Assembly: GCA_029267335.1 (NCBI GenBank) | Contig: JAJUJC010000001.1 | Location: forward strand, 124,001-188,000 | Source of the DNA: Intestinibacillus massiliensis | GTDB taxonomy: Bacteria; Bacillota; Clostridia; Oscillospirales; Butyricicoccaceae | DNA length: 64,000 nt | Direction: 5' to 3' | Part shown: in pieces, positions 18,093-26,583 of the stretch | Layout of the letters: each line of letters begins with the position of its first letter | Position numbering within the stretch: the stretch's first letter is position 1 | The notes under the pieces: model-generated | Databases searched by the model: none | The model's input: the letters and a program-made list of their open reading frames with translations, nothing else | What the model was told of the DNA's origin: nothing | Made by a program: the position numbers and the translations under genes

Positions 18093-18635
18093 TCATGTCC
18101 TATAAAACGGACTCGTCAGAGTGAGTATCGCGTAATATCCGCTGGCAGTCTGTGCAATATGGCATGCGACAGCGACACATGCGAGCGGGAACTGTTTACC
18201 CGCTGCAAAGGGACAGGAGAGCTGTAAACCGGCAGGCGTTTCTCGTACCGTGATCACATGATCTTCAATCAGGCGGTCTAGGAGCGGCTCCCCGGTCCAA
18301 AGCTGTGGCGTGCGCTTTCCCTGCGACAGCGAAACCGCAGATGTATCGGCAGGAGCGCGTTCCGTGTGCCCGCCGGACGATAAATAATATTGCTGCGGGA
18401 TACCGGTGCCCCGGTCATGCAGACTCTGCTTGGAGAGCGTTTTATGACAGATGAGCCTGCGTTCCAATGGTTCGACAACGCCGATGAGCAACGGGCCTTG
18501 TTCGGTTTCTGCATAGCAACGAAGCAGTTCTTCACTGACACAGGCGCAATCCACTGAAAATGCGACAGCATGCGGCATTTCCCTAACGGTCACCTCTCCG
18601 ATTTTTTCTCCGCGCCACAGCACCGGAAATTCCAT
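18093..18635 (-). CDS. Conserved-looking hypothetical protein, 180 aa
   Basis: I do not recognise this protein. It has no signal peptide or membrane segment. The N-terminal ~70 residues read like a beta-rich domain (VLWRGEKIGEVTVREMP, GPLLIGVVEPLERRLICHKTLSK). A linker rich in Ser, Gly and Thr follows, and the last ~70 residues are another beta-rich part ending LTSPFYRT. Cysteines occur (VDCACVS) but not in a metal-binding spacing I know. It lies just after a terminator for the upstream mazF unit, on the same strand. The start ATG at 18635 follows GGGAGG at usable distance. Confidence 0.65.
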   Translation of the reverse strand: MEFPVLWRGEKIGEVTVREMPHAVAFSVDCACVSEELLRCYAETEQGPLLIGVVEPLERRLICHKTLSKQSLHDRGTGIPQQYYLSSGGHTERAPADTSAVSLSQGKRTPQLWTGEPLLDRLIEDHVITVRETPAGLQLSCPFAAGKQFPLACVAVACHIAQTASGYYAILTLTSPFYRT

Positions 18636-18660
18636 ATCGCCGCCTCCCGCAAGTCAATTA

Positions 18661-18698
18661 AAAAAAGCGTATCCTTCTGTATAGAAAGATACGCTTTT
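18661..18698 (-). terminator. Terminator of the mazF unit
   Basis: AAAGCGTATC with TTCT and its complement form a stem of about 14 bp with one mismatch. On the minus strand it is followed by a T-run, and it lies after the 52-aa gene. Confidence 0.85.
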
Positions 18699-18715
18699 CC
18701 TCTGTCATTTATGCC

Positions 18716-18874
18716 TTAATCGGCGCAGGGGCGCAGCACGGCAGCCGCATACCCATTGGGAAACTGCGGTTGGGTCTTGGTGTGATACACCGTGTCGATT
18801 GCAGCGTAGCAGGTGGCGAGCATGCCTAAAAGCAGCATAGCCCCTACCCACAAATTGAACTTGCCCTGTTTCAC
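18716..18874 (-). CDS. Small single-pass membrane protein, 52 aa
   Basis: This frame was found by eye and is absent from the ORF track. It starts at GTG 18874 with AAAGGACGA before it. The 52 residues begin with a short positively charged stretch (KQGK), then one clear hydrophobic membrane segment (LWVGAMLLLGMLATCYAAI) and a hydrophilic tail ending RPCAD. It lies 22 bases after mazF on the same strand and before the shared terminator. The family is not recognised. It is not a MazE-type antitoxin, because it has no DNA-binding fold and follows rather than precedes the toxin gene. Confidence 0.6.
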   Translation of the reverse strand: MKQGKFNLWVGAMLLLGMLATCYAAIDTVYHTKTQPQFPNGYAAAVLRPCAD

Positions 18875-18896
18875 TGCATTTCGTCCTTTATCCCAT

Positions 18897-19265
18897 TCAT
18901 TCGACCGACGGCGGCGGTTCTAAACCAAAGCTAACAGCAAGCGCCTCATCAACGCGGCTCATGTACGCTTCGTCCAGACAACCCATTTTCTCGCGCAGTC
19001 TTCGTTTGTCCAGTGTCCGGATCTGTTCAGTCAATACGATGGAATCCTTCGTCAGACCAAAACTACGCGCGCCCAGTTCGATATGCGTCGGCATTTTTGC
19101 CTTATTTATCTGTGAAGTGATCGCCGCCGCAATCACCGTAGGGCTATGGCGATTCCCGACATTATTCTGTACGATAAGTACGGGACGTACGCCGCCCTGT
19201 TCACTGCCGACCACCGGGCTGAGGTCGGCATAGTAGATGTCTCCCCGTTTAACATTGTTATCCAC
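18897..19265 (-). CDS. mazF: MazF/PemK-type endoribonuclease toxin
   Basis: This is an mRNA-cleaving endoribonuclease of the MazF/NdoA (YdcE) family. The 122 residues match the family; it opens with [19 protein letters not shown], then RPVLIVQNN, and has the conserved catalytic-region [16 protein letters not shown]. It sits downstream of alr, the same alr-mazF order seen in many Firmicutes. The 138 bases between the two genes hold no reading frame for a MazE or CopG antitoxin, and nothing like one follows. Either the antitoxin is encoded elsewhere or this is a solitary, housekeeping-type RNase. Confidence 0.94.
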   Translation of the reverse strand: MDNNVKRGDIYYADLSPVVGSEQGGVRPVLIVQNNVGNRHSPTVIAAAITSQINKAKMPTHIELGARSFGLTKDSIVLTEQIRTLDKRRLREKMGCLDEAYMSRVDEALAVSFGLEPPPSVE

Positions 19266-19403
19266 GATTTACACGCTCCGATGGAAAAGTATTTACAGGG
19301 GCTTGTGCCCTGCAAGATTATTTTTCCCACAAAGTCAGCGATTATAACCAAGGCGGCAGGAAAATCCTACCGCTTCATTCTATGCTGAGGAGCGTGTCCG
19401 GTC

Positions 19404-20528
19404 TCAATCAATGTAAATGCGAGGGACGCGGCTGGATACGGCGCACAATACTTCATAGGTGATCGTCTGGTCGGCTCGTGCCGCGGTCTCCGCGGTCACA
19501 ACATCGGGACCGTACACGATCACCTCGTCGCCACGCGACACGGACAGATCGTCCGGCAGCTCTGCCATGCACATGTCCATACAGATCCGTCCGACGACCG
19601 ATACTTCACGTCCCCCGATGAGTACGCTCGCCCGACCGCTGCCTGCACGCAGATAACCGTCGGCATAACCGATGGATAATACAGCAAGACGGGTCTTATG
19701 CATGGTCTGGTAGATGCCACCATAGCTGACGCGGCTACCTGCGTCCACCTCATGCACCTGCACTACACGCGCTTTGAGTGTCATTGCGGGCTTGAGATTG
19801 ACGTTGTGCGCCATTGCGGGATCGGGATAAAAGCCGTACAGGATAATGCCTGCACGCACCATGTTCATATAGCTGTCGGGATATTGCAGCACAGCGCCGC
19901 TATTCGCGCAGTGGCGCATGGCAAGGTGCAGACCGGCATCCTCGAGGCCGTCACATACCGCGCGGAAACGCAAAAACTGCTCCATCGTATAGGCTTTCCC
20001 CGTGACCTCATCCGCAACGGCGAAATGCGTGAAAATGCCGTTGGGTGTCAGACCGGGCAGCGCAGCGCACGCAAGAATGTCCTGTATCGTCTGCTCCGGA
20101 TGCTTCGACGGGAAGCCCAGACGGGTCATACCGGTATCCAGCTTAAAATGGACGGTGATGTTACGTCCCTCTGCCTGCGCGGCGGCAGACAGCATTTGCG
20201 CCGTATCCAGATCATACACTGCGGCGGTGATGCCGTAGCGGGCGACAAGCGGCGCGTCCGCCTCGTCCACATAGCCCAGAATCAGAATCGGAAGCGTGAT
20301 GCCCTGCTCGCGCAGCTCGACTGCTTCGGGCACGGTCGCAACGCCAAAATAGGATGCGCCTGCCTGCTGTAAGCGGCGGGCGACCGGCACACTGCCGTGT
20401 CCGTACGCATTTGCCTTGATGACGCACAGCACATCTTTTCCACCGACATGCTGCTTAATGTTGTGAAAATTTTGCTCGATGATGTTTAAATCGACCTCCG
20501 CCCAGGTGCGGTGGGTACTCTTTTCCAT
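19404..20528 (-). CDS. alr: Alanine racemase
   Basis: This PLP enzyme interconverts L- and D-alanine and supplies D-Ala for peptidoglycan; in spore formers it also acts on spore germination. The 374-residue length is typical. The PLP-binding lysine lies in the signature CVIKANAYGHG (about residue 37), and the catalytic tyrosine of the C-terminal domain is in SRVSYGGIY (about residue 265). It starts 6 bases after the lipoprotein gene stop, so it belongs to the operon acpS-nnrD-lipoprotein-alr-mazF. Confidence 0.97.
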   Translation of the reverse strand: MEKSTHRTWAEVDLNIIEQNFHNIKQHVGGKDVLCVIKANAYGHGSVPVARRLQQAGASYFGVATVPEAVELREQGITLPILILGYVDEADAPLVARYGITAAVYDLDTAQMLSAAAQAEGRNITVHFKLDTGMTRLGFPSKHPEQTIQDILACAALPGLTPNGIFTHFAVADEVTGKAYTMEQFLRFRAVCDGLEDAGLHLAMRHCANSGAVLQYPDSYMNMVRAGIILYGFYPDPAMAHNVNLKPAMTLKARVVQVHEVDAGSRVSYGGIYQTMHKTRLAVLSIGYADGYLRAGSGRASVLIGGREVSVVGRICMDMCMAELPDDLSVSRGDEVIVYGPDVVTAETAARADQTITYEVLCAVSSRVPRIYID

Positions 20529-20534
20529 GCTTTG

Positions 20535-21137
20535 TCACTCCGAACTTGTTGTGGTATCGTTCCAGCTGTCAAACGTGCAGGTCAAAACGAGTGCATCGTT
20601 CCAGTAACATTCCGCGCGCTGCGGCGCGCCGCCGTTCAGCCAGACTTGCCGTGTGATCGTTCCGTCATCATCCTCACGTACATACTTGAGCACATCGAGG
20701 GTCACACCGTCTGCTCGCTCGGTCCATGTCTCGGTTGGGCTGCCGTTCCGCAACTCCGCAAAAAGATAGGGGATCACATCCGCCGGAGTCAGACCGGCTT
20801 TGGAAGGACCGGGCGCGTCAAGCGCCGTCCCCTCATATTGCAGCGTGAGCGCGGGCGCTTCCTCGCCTGCAATCGTCGCCGTGATGCCTGCAAGCGCTTC
20901 GGGCGCAGTCAGCGTGAGCGTATCGTTACCTTTACTATTATACGCATAATCATACTGATACGCCAGTGTCGATTTTCCTAAATCCGAAAGAATTTCGACA
21001 TGAAAACTTGCTCCGGGCAAGGCGGCAAAATGCTTTTGTGCTTGTGCACCGCCTGCATTTTCGCCCTTACCTGCGCTGCATGCGCCTAGTACCAGCAAAG
21101 CGCCGCACAGCAGCGCCACAAATCCGGTCTTTTTCAG
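20535..21137 (-). CDS. Lipoprotein of unknown function, probable CTG start
   Basis: This is an exported lipoprotein of about 200 residues with the lipobox LVLGAC followed by a flexible SAGKGENAGG linker; the mature part is beta-rich with many Thr/Asp. The ORF track starts at GTG 21119, but six codons earlier a CTG (21137) would give L/M-KKTGFVALLC..., restoring the positively charged n-region that a signal peptide needs. A GAGGGAG site 9-10 bases upstream supports it. That start lies inside 4 bases of the nnrD stop. The fold resembles outer-surface lipoproteins that read cell-wall or sporulation signals (germination-type), but I cannot assign a family. It is co-transcribed with alr. Confidence 0.75.
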   Translation of the reverse strand: MKKTGFVALLCGALLVLGACSAGKGENAGGAQAQKHFAALPGASFHVEILSDLGKSTLAYQYDYAYNSKGNDTLTLTAPEALAGITATIAGEEAPALTLQYEGTALDAPGPSKAGLTPADVIPYLFAELRNGSPTETWTERADGVTLDVLKYVREDDDGTITRQVWLNGGAPQRAECYWNDALVLTCTFDSWNDTTTSSE

Positions 21138-21140
21138 GGA

Positions 21141-22013
21141 CTACCACTCCCTCGTGTTATAGCGTCGCAATACGATCGGCAGCGTGTGCAGCAGATCGGT
21201 CGGCGTCATGCCGTACTCTCCGAGCGTGTTTGCACAGCGATCACCCGCTGCACCGTGCAGATACATGCCCGCACATGCCGCATCCGCCGCACGCAATCCC
21301 TGTCCGCAAAGCGACAGCAGGATCCCCGCGAGCACATCGCCGCTGCCGCCCTTCGCCATACCGGGATTGCCGGTCGTGTTGCGAAAGCGCTTGCCGTCCG
21401 GTGTACATACGACCGAGCGATGTCCTTTGAGCAGCACGATGGCGCCGGTTTCGCTTGCAAACGCAGCGGCATCGTCCTCACCTGCGGTGGAGGAACCAAC
21501 GAGCCGACGAAATTCTCCCGCATGCGGGGTAAGAATCACGGGTGCCGTAGTATTACGCAGTACATCTATATGCCCGCTGAGTGCGTTTATGCCGTCGGCA
21601 TCCACGATCACCGGGCAGCGCACCTGCCGCAGCACCTCCTGCACCGCTTCGCGCACCCCATCCGACAGACCCAGTCCGCAGCCGATGAGCACGGCATCCA
21701 ACTTGCGGCAGTGCGTAAGCGCCTGTGCCGCGCCCTGTGCGGTCAGTCTGCCATGCACATCGCACGCGACGGGATAAACGACCGGCTCGTTGAGCTTGTC
21801 CGCCAAAATAGGATACACCGCTTCGGGTGTGCACAGCGTTACAACGCCGCTTCCGGTGCGTACCGCTGCCTGGGCCGCAAAATATGCCGCGCCCGTATAC
21901 CCGCGGCTACCGCAAAGCGCGAGCACGCGACCATAGTCGTCCTTATGGCTGTCCGGCTTGCGTGCAGGAATGACGCGGTCGACAAAATTCTGTTCGATCT
22001 CCTGATAGTTCAT
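21141..22013 (-). CDS. nnrD: ADP/ATP-dependent NAD(P)H-hydrate dehydratase
   Basis: This repair enzyme of the ribokinase-like fold dehydrates S-NAD(P)HX back to NAD(P)H. The C-terminal active-site block reads GNPGMAKGGSGDVLAGIL, the family signature with the catalytic Asp, and the N-terminal half has LALCGSRGYTGAA and VILTPHAGEF. I move the start from the ORF-track position to ATG 22013, which overlaps the acpS stop as ATGA and yields a normal N-terminus MNYQEIEQ. It is a single-domain protein; the NAXE epimerase partner domain found in E. coli NnrR is absent here. Confidence 0.92.
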   Translation of the reverse strand: MNYQEIEQNFVDRVIPARKPDSHKDDYGRVLALCGSRGYTGAAYFAAQAAVRTGSGVVTLCTPEAVYPILADKLNEPVVYPVACDVHGRLTAQGAAQALTHCRKLDAVLIGCGLGLSDGVREAVQEVLRQVRCPVIVDADGINALSGHIDVLRNTTAPVILTPHAGEFRRLVGSSTAGEDDAAAFASETGAIVLLKGHRSVVCTPDGKRFRNTTGNPGMAKGGSGDVLAGILLSLCGQGLRAADAACAGMYLHGAAGDRCANTLGEYGMTPTDLLHTLPIVLRRYNTREW

Positions 22014-22363
22014 GTGTCTTGCCCCCATAAAATCGCGGTCGCGGTCGCATAGCTGCGGCAATGCGAAATGCTCAGTGACCACGACAAGTCCTCATGACCC
22101 CGCACCATGACACAGGGCGCGCCCGCTTCGGTATGTCGGATCTCGATGTCGCGCAGCGCGATCTGTGTTCCAAAACCCGTACCGAGCGCCTTGGATACCG
22201 CTTCCTTTGCACAGAACAGTCCTGCGGCGGTTTCTGCGGGCAGCGGCGCATGCGCAACATAAGCGCGCTCCCCCTCGGTGAATACGCGGCGCAAAAAGAT
22301 CTCACGGTGCAGCAATGCGCCGATCCGTTCGATTTCCAGAATGTCGGTGCCGATTCCGCGCAT
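22010..22363 (-). CDS. acpS: Holo-[acyl-carrier-protein] synthase
   Basis: AcpS transfers the 4'-phosphopantetheine arm of CoA onto apo-ACP and is needed for fatty acid synthesis. The ~117-residue product has the family start GIGTDILEIERI and the metal/CoA motif FCAKEAVSKALGTG. I prefer ATG 22363 to the GTG at 22372 because GGGAGG sits 8 bases before that ATG. It ends in an ATGA overlap with nnrD, a pair seen together in many Firmicutes. Confidence 0.95.
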   Translation of the reverse strand: MRGIGTDILEIERIGALLHREIFLRRVFTEGERAYVAHAPLPAETAAGLFCAKEAVSKALGTGFGTQIALRDIEIRHTEAGAPCVMVRGHEDLSWSLSISHCRSYATATAILWGQDT

Positions 22364-22380
22364 GCTATGCACCTCCCTTC

Positions 22381-23583
22381 TCAGAGCAGATCATCATCGG
22401 TTAGGAAAAAGCTGTTATCCAGATCCGCGCAGCGGCGATCAAGCTCCGAAGTGGTGCCGAGCGCGCGGCGAACTGCGTCATATTCCTCCCGTGCACGCGG
22501 GTTGTCACGATCGGTGCGCACCGCGCGAATGAGGAGATTTTTCGGCGTGTCGAGCGGCGAAATATACTCAACGACCGAGACCTTATATCCCTCCGCCTCG
22601 AGCTTGAGCGCGCGCATGCTGTCCGTCAGCACATCGTTGAAGCGTGCGCGGAACACGCCGTATTTGGTAAGCGGCTCGAGCGACGGCAGCGTATACTGGT
22701 CGAGCAGCTCTTTGTGGCAGCACGGGACACACGCGATATATTTCGCGCACGCTTTGATTGCAGTGCCTAGCGCGAGATCGGTGGCAATATCGCACGCATG
22801 CAGCGAAATGACCGCGGTCACACGCTTCGGCGGCGTATAAGTGCGCAGATCGGCTTGCAAAAACTGCATGTTGTGATACCCCAGACGCTGCGCCATCTTG
22901 CGGCTCTCCTCGACGACATGCTCATTGATGTCGATGCCGATGATGCGGCAGCGACGACCGAGCACTTCGCACAGATAGTAGTTCATGACAAAGCTGAGAT
23001 ACGATTTACCGCATGCGCAGTCGAGCAGTACCAGTTCCTCACTGTCATCTTTTTCAAACATGGGCGCGACCAGTTCGACATAGTGATCGATCTGGTTGTA
23101 CTTGCGGATCATATCGTTTTTGAGCTTGCCGCTTTCGGTCAGGATGCCGATCTCACGCAGCAGCGCCGCCGCCTTATCTACGCGGATGAGATACTGTCTG
23201 CCGCTGTCAAGCAGCGGATTCGCAGCGGCAGCGGTTTGCTCTGCCGCAATCGGTGTTTCCGCCTGCTTCATCTGTACGCCGCGCGGCGTGCACGAGATCA
23301 CGGTCTCCTTGCCGCGTTCCGCATAGCGCAGCGTCGCTTCTTCGTATGCGCCCGCGTGCTCCGCGAAAAAATCCACGACCTGCTGCGCGTTCATCACGCG
23401 GTCTGCGCCCTGAAAGCGCAGCAGCCAACTTTCATCGTCGCTGTGCATCACGGTCGCCTGAAAACGCTTGCTGCCTGCACGAAATTTCATATCCAGTGCG
23501 ACAAAATAGTCGCGATTCTGCGTCATGCGCGCACGAATCCCCGTGAGCAGCAGAGAAAGTTTATTTTGTTCACCTTTTTGCAT
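22381..23583 (-). CDS. SAM-dependent methyltransferase, METTL25-like
   Basis: This is a methyltransferase of about 400 residues. The N-terminal ~170 residues have no clear family (basic, probably RNA- or protein-binding). The C-terminal catalytic part holds motif I in LLDCACGKSYLSF, then RIIGIDINEHVVEESRKMA and SLHACDIATDLALG, as in the Methyltransferase_32/METTL25 group. CDIATDL and CVPCCHKEL are typical of that family and may carry metal or substrate. It precedes acpS by 8 bases and probably forms one transcript with it. The substrate is unknown; rRNA is one possibility. Confidence 0.85.
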   Translation of the reverse strand: MQKGEQNKLSLLLTGIRARMTQNRDYFVALDMKFRAGSKRFQATVMHSDDESWLLRFQGADRVMNAQQVVDFFAEHAGAYEEATLRYAERGKETVISCTPRGVQMKQAETPIAAEQTAAAANPLLDSGRQYLIRVDKAAALLREIGILTESGKLKNDMIRKYNQIDHYVELVAPMFEKDDSEELVLLDCACGKSYLSFVMNYYLCEVLGRRCRIIGIDINEHVVEESRKMAQRLGYHNMQFLQADLRTYTPPKRVTAVISLHACDIATDLALGTAIKACAKYIACVPCCHKELLDQYTLPSLEPLTKYGVFRARFNDVLTDSMRALKLEAEGYKVSVVEYISPLDTPKNLLIRAVRTDRDNPRAREEYDAVRRALGTTSELDRRCADLDNSFFLTDDDLL

Positions 23584-23670
23584 GTGTGGTTTCCCCTTTT
23601 GTCAAATCTCTATTTAGTATACCAATTTCACGCACAAATGAACAGTATAATCTGATACGCGACAGAAAAA

Positions 23671-23694
23671 ACGCGCGAACCATCGTTCACGCGC
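23671..23694 (-). terminator. Terminator after the TM1266-type gene
   Basis: GCGCGTGAAC and GTTCGCGCGT pair with two wobbles around a GATG loop and are followed by TTTTTT on the minus strand. Confidence 0.8.
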
Positions 23695-23702
23695 AAAAGC
23701 AG

Positions 23703-23951
23703 TTACTGCTCCTTTGTGTACATCGTTTTGACCTGTACGCCGGCAATGCGGCCTAGTTTTCCAGATAATGCGCTGATGGCATCATTCGGCGCGTCGATGA
23801 TAATGCTGATGATGGACAGTCCGCGCTCACGATACGGTACGCCCAGCCGACCCACGATATAGGATCCGTATTCGTGTAGCAATTCATTGACCTGTTGGCT
23901 TTGCTCCAGATTTTCCACAATAATACCGATCAGTGCGATACGCTTTTCCAT
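23703..23951 (-). CDS. TM1266-type iron-only hydrogenase system putative regulator
   Basis: This 82-residue protein has a ferredoxin-like/ACT-type fold similar to the NikR C-terminal domain. It starts MEKRIALIGIIVENL and contains LHEYGSYIVGRLGVPY and IISIIIDAPND, the conserved stretches of the TM1266 family. Family members often sit beside [FeFe]-hydrogenase maturation genes and are thought to be regulators; no hydrogenase or hyd genes are in this window. The gene lies alone between two terminators. The function is named by family only. Confidence 0.9.
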   Translation of the reverse strand: MEKRIALIGIIVENLEQSQQVNELLHEYGSYIVGRLGVPYRERGLSIISIIIDAPNDAISALSGKLGRIAGVQVKTMYTKEQ

Positions 23952-23980
23952 ACTTGCAACCCCTTTTTTATTTGAGAAAA

Positions 23981-24016
23981 AACACGCCTTGCACCATCAA
24001 CGGATGCAAGGCGCGT
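23981..24016 (-). terminator. Terminator after the rubrerythrin gene
   Basis: AACACGCCTTGCA and TGCAAGGCGCGTT form a 12-bp stem with one mismatch and a T-run after it on the minus strand. Confidence 0.85.
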
Positions 24017-24053
24017 TTTTTATGATGCAGTGTCAATCAGAATCAGGAAGGGA

Positions 24054-24593
24054 TCAATAGTTGTCTGCCTTAATCTCAAAGTATGCCTGCGGATGCGAGC
24101 ATACCGGGCACAGATCCGGTGCTTCCTTACCAACGTAGATATGGCCACAGTTAGAGCACTTCCAGATCTTATCGCCGTCGCGGGAGAATACCAGACCGCC
24201 CTCTACATTTGCGAGCAGGGTGCGATAGCGCTCCTCGTGCTCCTTTTCGATCTTCGCGACCTCAGAGAACAGGAAGGCAATGTGATCGAAGCCCTCTTCC
24301 GCGGCTTCCTTGGCGAAAGTAGCGTACATGTCGGTCCACTCGTAGTTCTCGCCGGCAGCAGCGTCAGCAAGGTTTGCAGCGGTGTCACCGATGCCGTCGT
24401 GCAGCAGCTTAAACCAGATCTTTGCATGCTCCTTCTCGTTGTCCGCGGTCTCCTCGAACAGCTTTGCGATCTGGACATAGCCGTCCTTCTTCGCCTTGCT
24501 TGCATAATAGGTATACTTGTTGCGCGCCTGGGATTCACCGGCGAACGCAGTCATCAGGTTAGCCTCTGTCTTTGTGCCCTTTAAGTTTGCCAT
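24054..24593 (-). CDS. rbr: Rubrerythrin
   Basis: Rubrerythrin is a cytoplasmic non-heme diiron peroxidase that protects anaerobes from hydrogen peroxide. The 179 residues hold the N-terminal four-helix ferritin-like domain ([37 protein letters not shown]), which carries the diiron-ligand glutamates and His. The C-terminal rubredoxin domain has two CxxC pairs (CSNCGHIY and CPVCSHPQ). The start ATG follows GAGAGGAG. A clear promoter with an inverted repeat sits upstream, so oxidative regulation is plausible. The gene is monocistronic. Confidence 0.96.
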   Translation of the reverse strand: MANLKGTKTEANLMTAFAGESQARNKYTYYASKAKKDGYVQIAKLFEETADNEKEHAKIWFKLLHDGIGDTAANLADAAAGENYEWTDMYATFAKEAAEEGFDHIAFLFSEVAKIEKEHEERYRTLLANVEGGLVFSRDGDKIWKCSNCGHIYVGKEAPDLCPVCSHPQAYFEIKADNY

Positions 24594-24647
24594 AATAATT
24601 GTCTCCTCTCATTTTGAAATAAAAAATCAGTAATAATTCCTGAAATC

Positions 24648-24676
24648 ATCATACAACAGGAATGCCCTATTGTCAA
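24648..24676 (-). promoter_or_regulatory. Rubrerythrin promoter with flanking inverted repeat
   Basis: TTGACA and TATGAT lie 17 bases apart. Perfect 7-base arms ATTCCTG and CAGGAAT (24636-24663) surround the -10 box with a 14-base gap, which could be an operator. No known repressor-site name is claimed. Confidence 0.75.
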
Positions 24677-24705
24677 GTATTATTTCCCAATGTTGATCAA
24701 TTTAT

Positions 24706-26451
24706 TTATGTTTCCAACAGACAACCGCAGTACGGCGGTAAAATCACGCTTTTACCGTCCGAAGACAGGCACAATGCGGTATTTCCGCCATAAACGGCAT
24801 CGTCGCTTGAAAGCACGCTGCGCCACGTCCCGGTTGGCAACACTACATATTGGGTATATGCGCTGAAATTCAGTGCGATCAGCAGACATTGCTTCCGCAG
24901 GTCGCTGCGTTCATACACGAAAACGCCGTGATCCGCCCGTTTCCAGCAAAAACCCGCCGGATGCACATCGGTCGCAAAAAGTGCGGAACGTGTCGTATAG
25001 AGCGCGCTCAGCGCGGCAAAATAACGCTGAAAAGCCGCATGCTCGTTTTGCTTCAGCAATGTCCAGTCCAGTTCGGCGGCTTCGTTCCATTCGTGATCGA
25101 CGGCAAACTCATTTCCCATAAAATTCAATTTTTTACCCGGGTGGGTGAAAAAATAGAGAAAAAGAGTGCGCAGCTGCGCGAATTGTTCTGCGCAGGAGCC
25201 GGGCATCTTTTCGAGCAGCGTGCGCTTGCAGTGCACAACTTCGTCATGCGAGAACGGCAGGATGTACTTTTCCTGATAAAAATACTCGGTAGATGCGGAG
25301 ATGCGGTCGCTTTCGCGATGACCGCTGCTGAGATACCGAAAAGTGTCGTTCATAAATCCAAGATCCCATTTATAATCAAATCCCAACCCGCCATACGGTA
25401 CAGGCGCAGTCACCTTAGGATAGATCGAAGAATCTTCCGCGATGAGCATGACGTCCGGCCATGCCTGTGACAGCGTGAAATTTGCATTTTTGAGGAACCA
25501 CACGCCTGCATCGTTCACGCCGCGCGACGGATCTCCTCCGCGATAGATCAGACCGGATACGGCATCGAAGCGGATACCGTCCATGTGATACCGCCGAATC
25601 CAAAAATCGAGTGCAGATTTCATGAAGCTTAAAACGTGCGGCTTCGTATAGTCGAACAGCAGCGTGCCCCATTCCGTGTAGCGCGCACTTTCGTCAGCGC
25701 TCTCGTAAAGATAGCTGCCGTCAAAAGTTTGCAGCGCGTGCATATTGGTCACAAAATGCAGCGGAACAAAATCAAGAATGACGCCGATACCCGCCTGATG
25801 GCAGTGATCCACAAATCCCATCAGTTCATCCGGTGTGCCGTAGCGGCTGGTAGCGGCAAAATAACCGCTTGTCTGATATCCCCACGAGCCGTCAAACGGA
25901 TGCTCGGTCAGCGGCATGCATTCGATGTGGGTATACCCCATTTCACGGATATAGGGGATCAGTTCCTCCGCAAGCTCTGCATAGCGGTAAAACGATCCGT
26001 CCGCATGCCGCTTCCAAGAGCCGACATGCAGTTCATAAATGCTCATCGGGCGGTCAAAATGCTTGGTGCGCCGGTGAAGATACGTTTCATCCTGCCACGC
26101 ATACCGCGTGATATCCCACACGACGGATGCCGTATCCGGTCGTTCCTCTGCGTAAAAGGCAAAAGGATCGGCACGGTCAATGATGCCGTCCGCCGTATGG
26201 ATACGGTATTTATAGAGCATGCCCTGTGTAAGCGCACGCGCGAAAATGCTCCAGACACCGTTATCGCCCCGCTCCATACGCCAGCTCGTCCAGTCGTTAA
26301 AATCGCCGATCAGCTCCACGCAATGCGCATACGGCGCATAGACGGTGAAGCGCACGCCGGACTCTCCATACTCGTGCGCAAAATGTGCGCCAAATACGGT
26401 ATAACCGTCATATGATGCACCTTGTAAATAGGTGTCGAGGCGATCTCTCAT
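24706..26451 (-). CDS. glgB: 1,4-alpha-glucan branching enzyme
   Basis: GlgB forms the alpha-1,6 branches of glycogen. I choose ATG 26451 over the ORF-track start because GAGGGGACG lies just upstream and the protein then begins MRDRLDTYLQG; this gives about 581 residues, short but near the family's lower range. The N-terminal CBM48 carries VELIGDFNDW. The GH13 catalytic barrel shows DGIRFDAVSG (nucleophile Asp), LIAEDSS (acid/base Glu) and LPFSHDEVVH. The gene is isolated, without glgC/A/P nearby, so glycogen synthesis genes must lie elsewhere. Confidence 0.93.
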   Translation of the reverse strand: MRDRLDTYLQGASYDGYTVFGAHFAHEYGESGVRFTVYAPYAHCVELIGDFNDWTSWRMERGDNGVWSIFARALTQGMLYKYRIHTADGIIDRADPFAFYAEERPDTASVVWDITRYAWQDETYLHRRTKHFDRPMSIYELHVGSWKRHADGSFYRYAELAEELIPYIREMGYTHIECMPLTEHPFDGSWGYQTSGYFAATSRYGTPDELMGFVDHCHQAGIGVILDFVPLHFVTNMHALQTFDGSYLYESADESARYTEWGTLLFDYTKPHVLSFMKSALDFWIRRYHMDGIRFDAVSGLIYRGGDPSRGVNDAGVWFLKNANFTLSQAWPDVMLIAEDSSIYPKVTAPVPYGGLGFDYKWDLGFMNDTFRYLSSGHRESDRISASTEYFYQEKYILPFSHDEVVHCKRTLLEKMPGSCAEQFAQLRTLFLYFFTHPGKKLNFMGNEFAVDHEWNEAAELDWTLLKQNEHAAFQRYFAALSALYTTRSALFATDVHPAGFCWKRADHGVFVYERSDLRKQCLLIALNFSAYTQYVVLPTGTWRSVLSSDDAVYGGNTALCLSSDGKSVILPPYCGCLLET

Positions 26452-26583
26452 AGACTCGTCCCCTCTCAAAAATAGTATAACACAAATCGGTTGCGCGACA
26501 CACATTTTTTGTTTGCGGCATGGTGCATAGTTTGTGCAGACAGCGGCATACTAAGTCTGCAATCACAAAGGAGGTTATGAACC

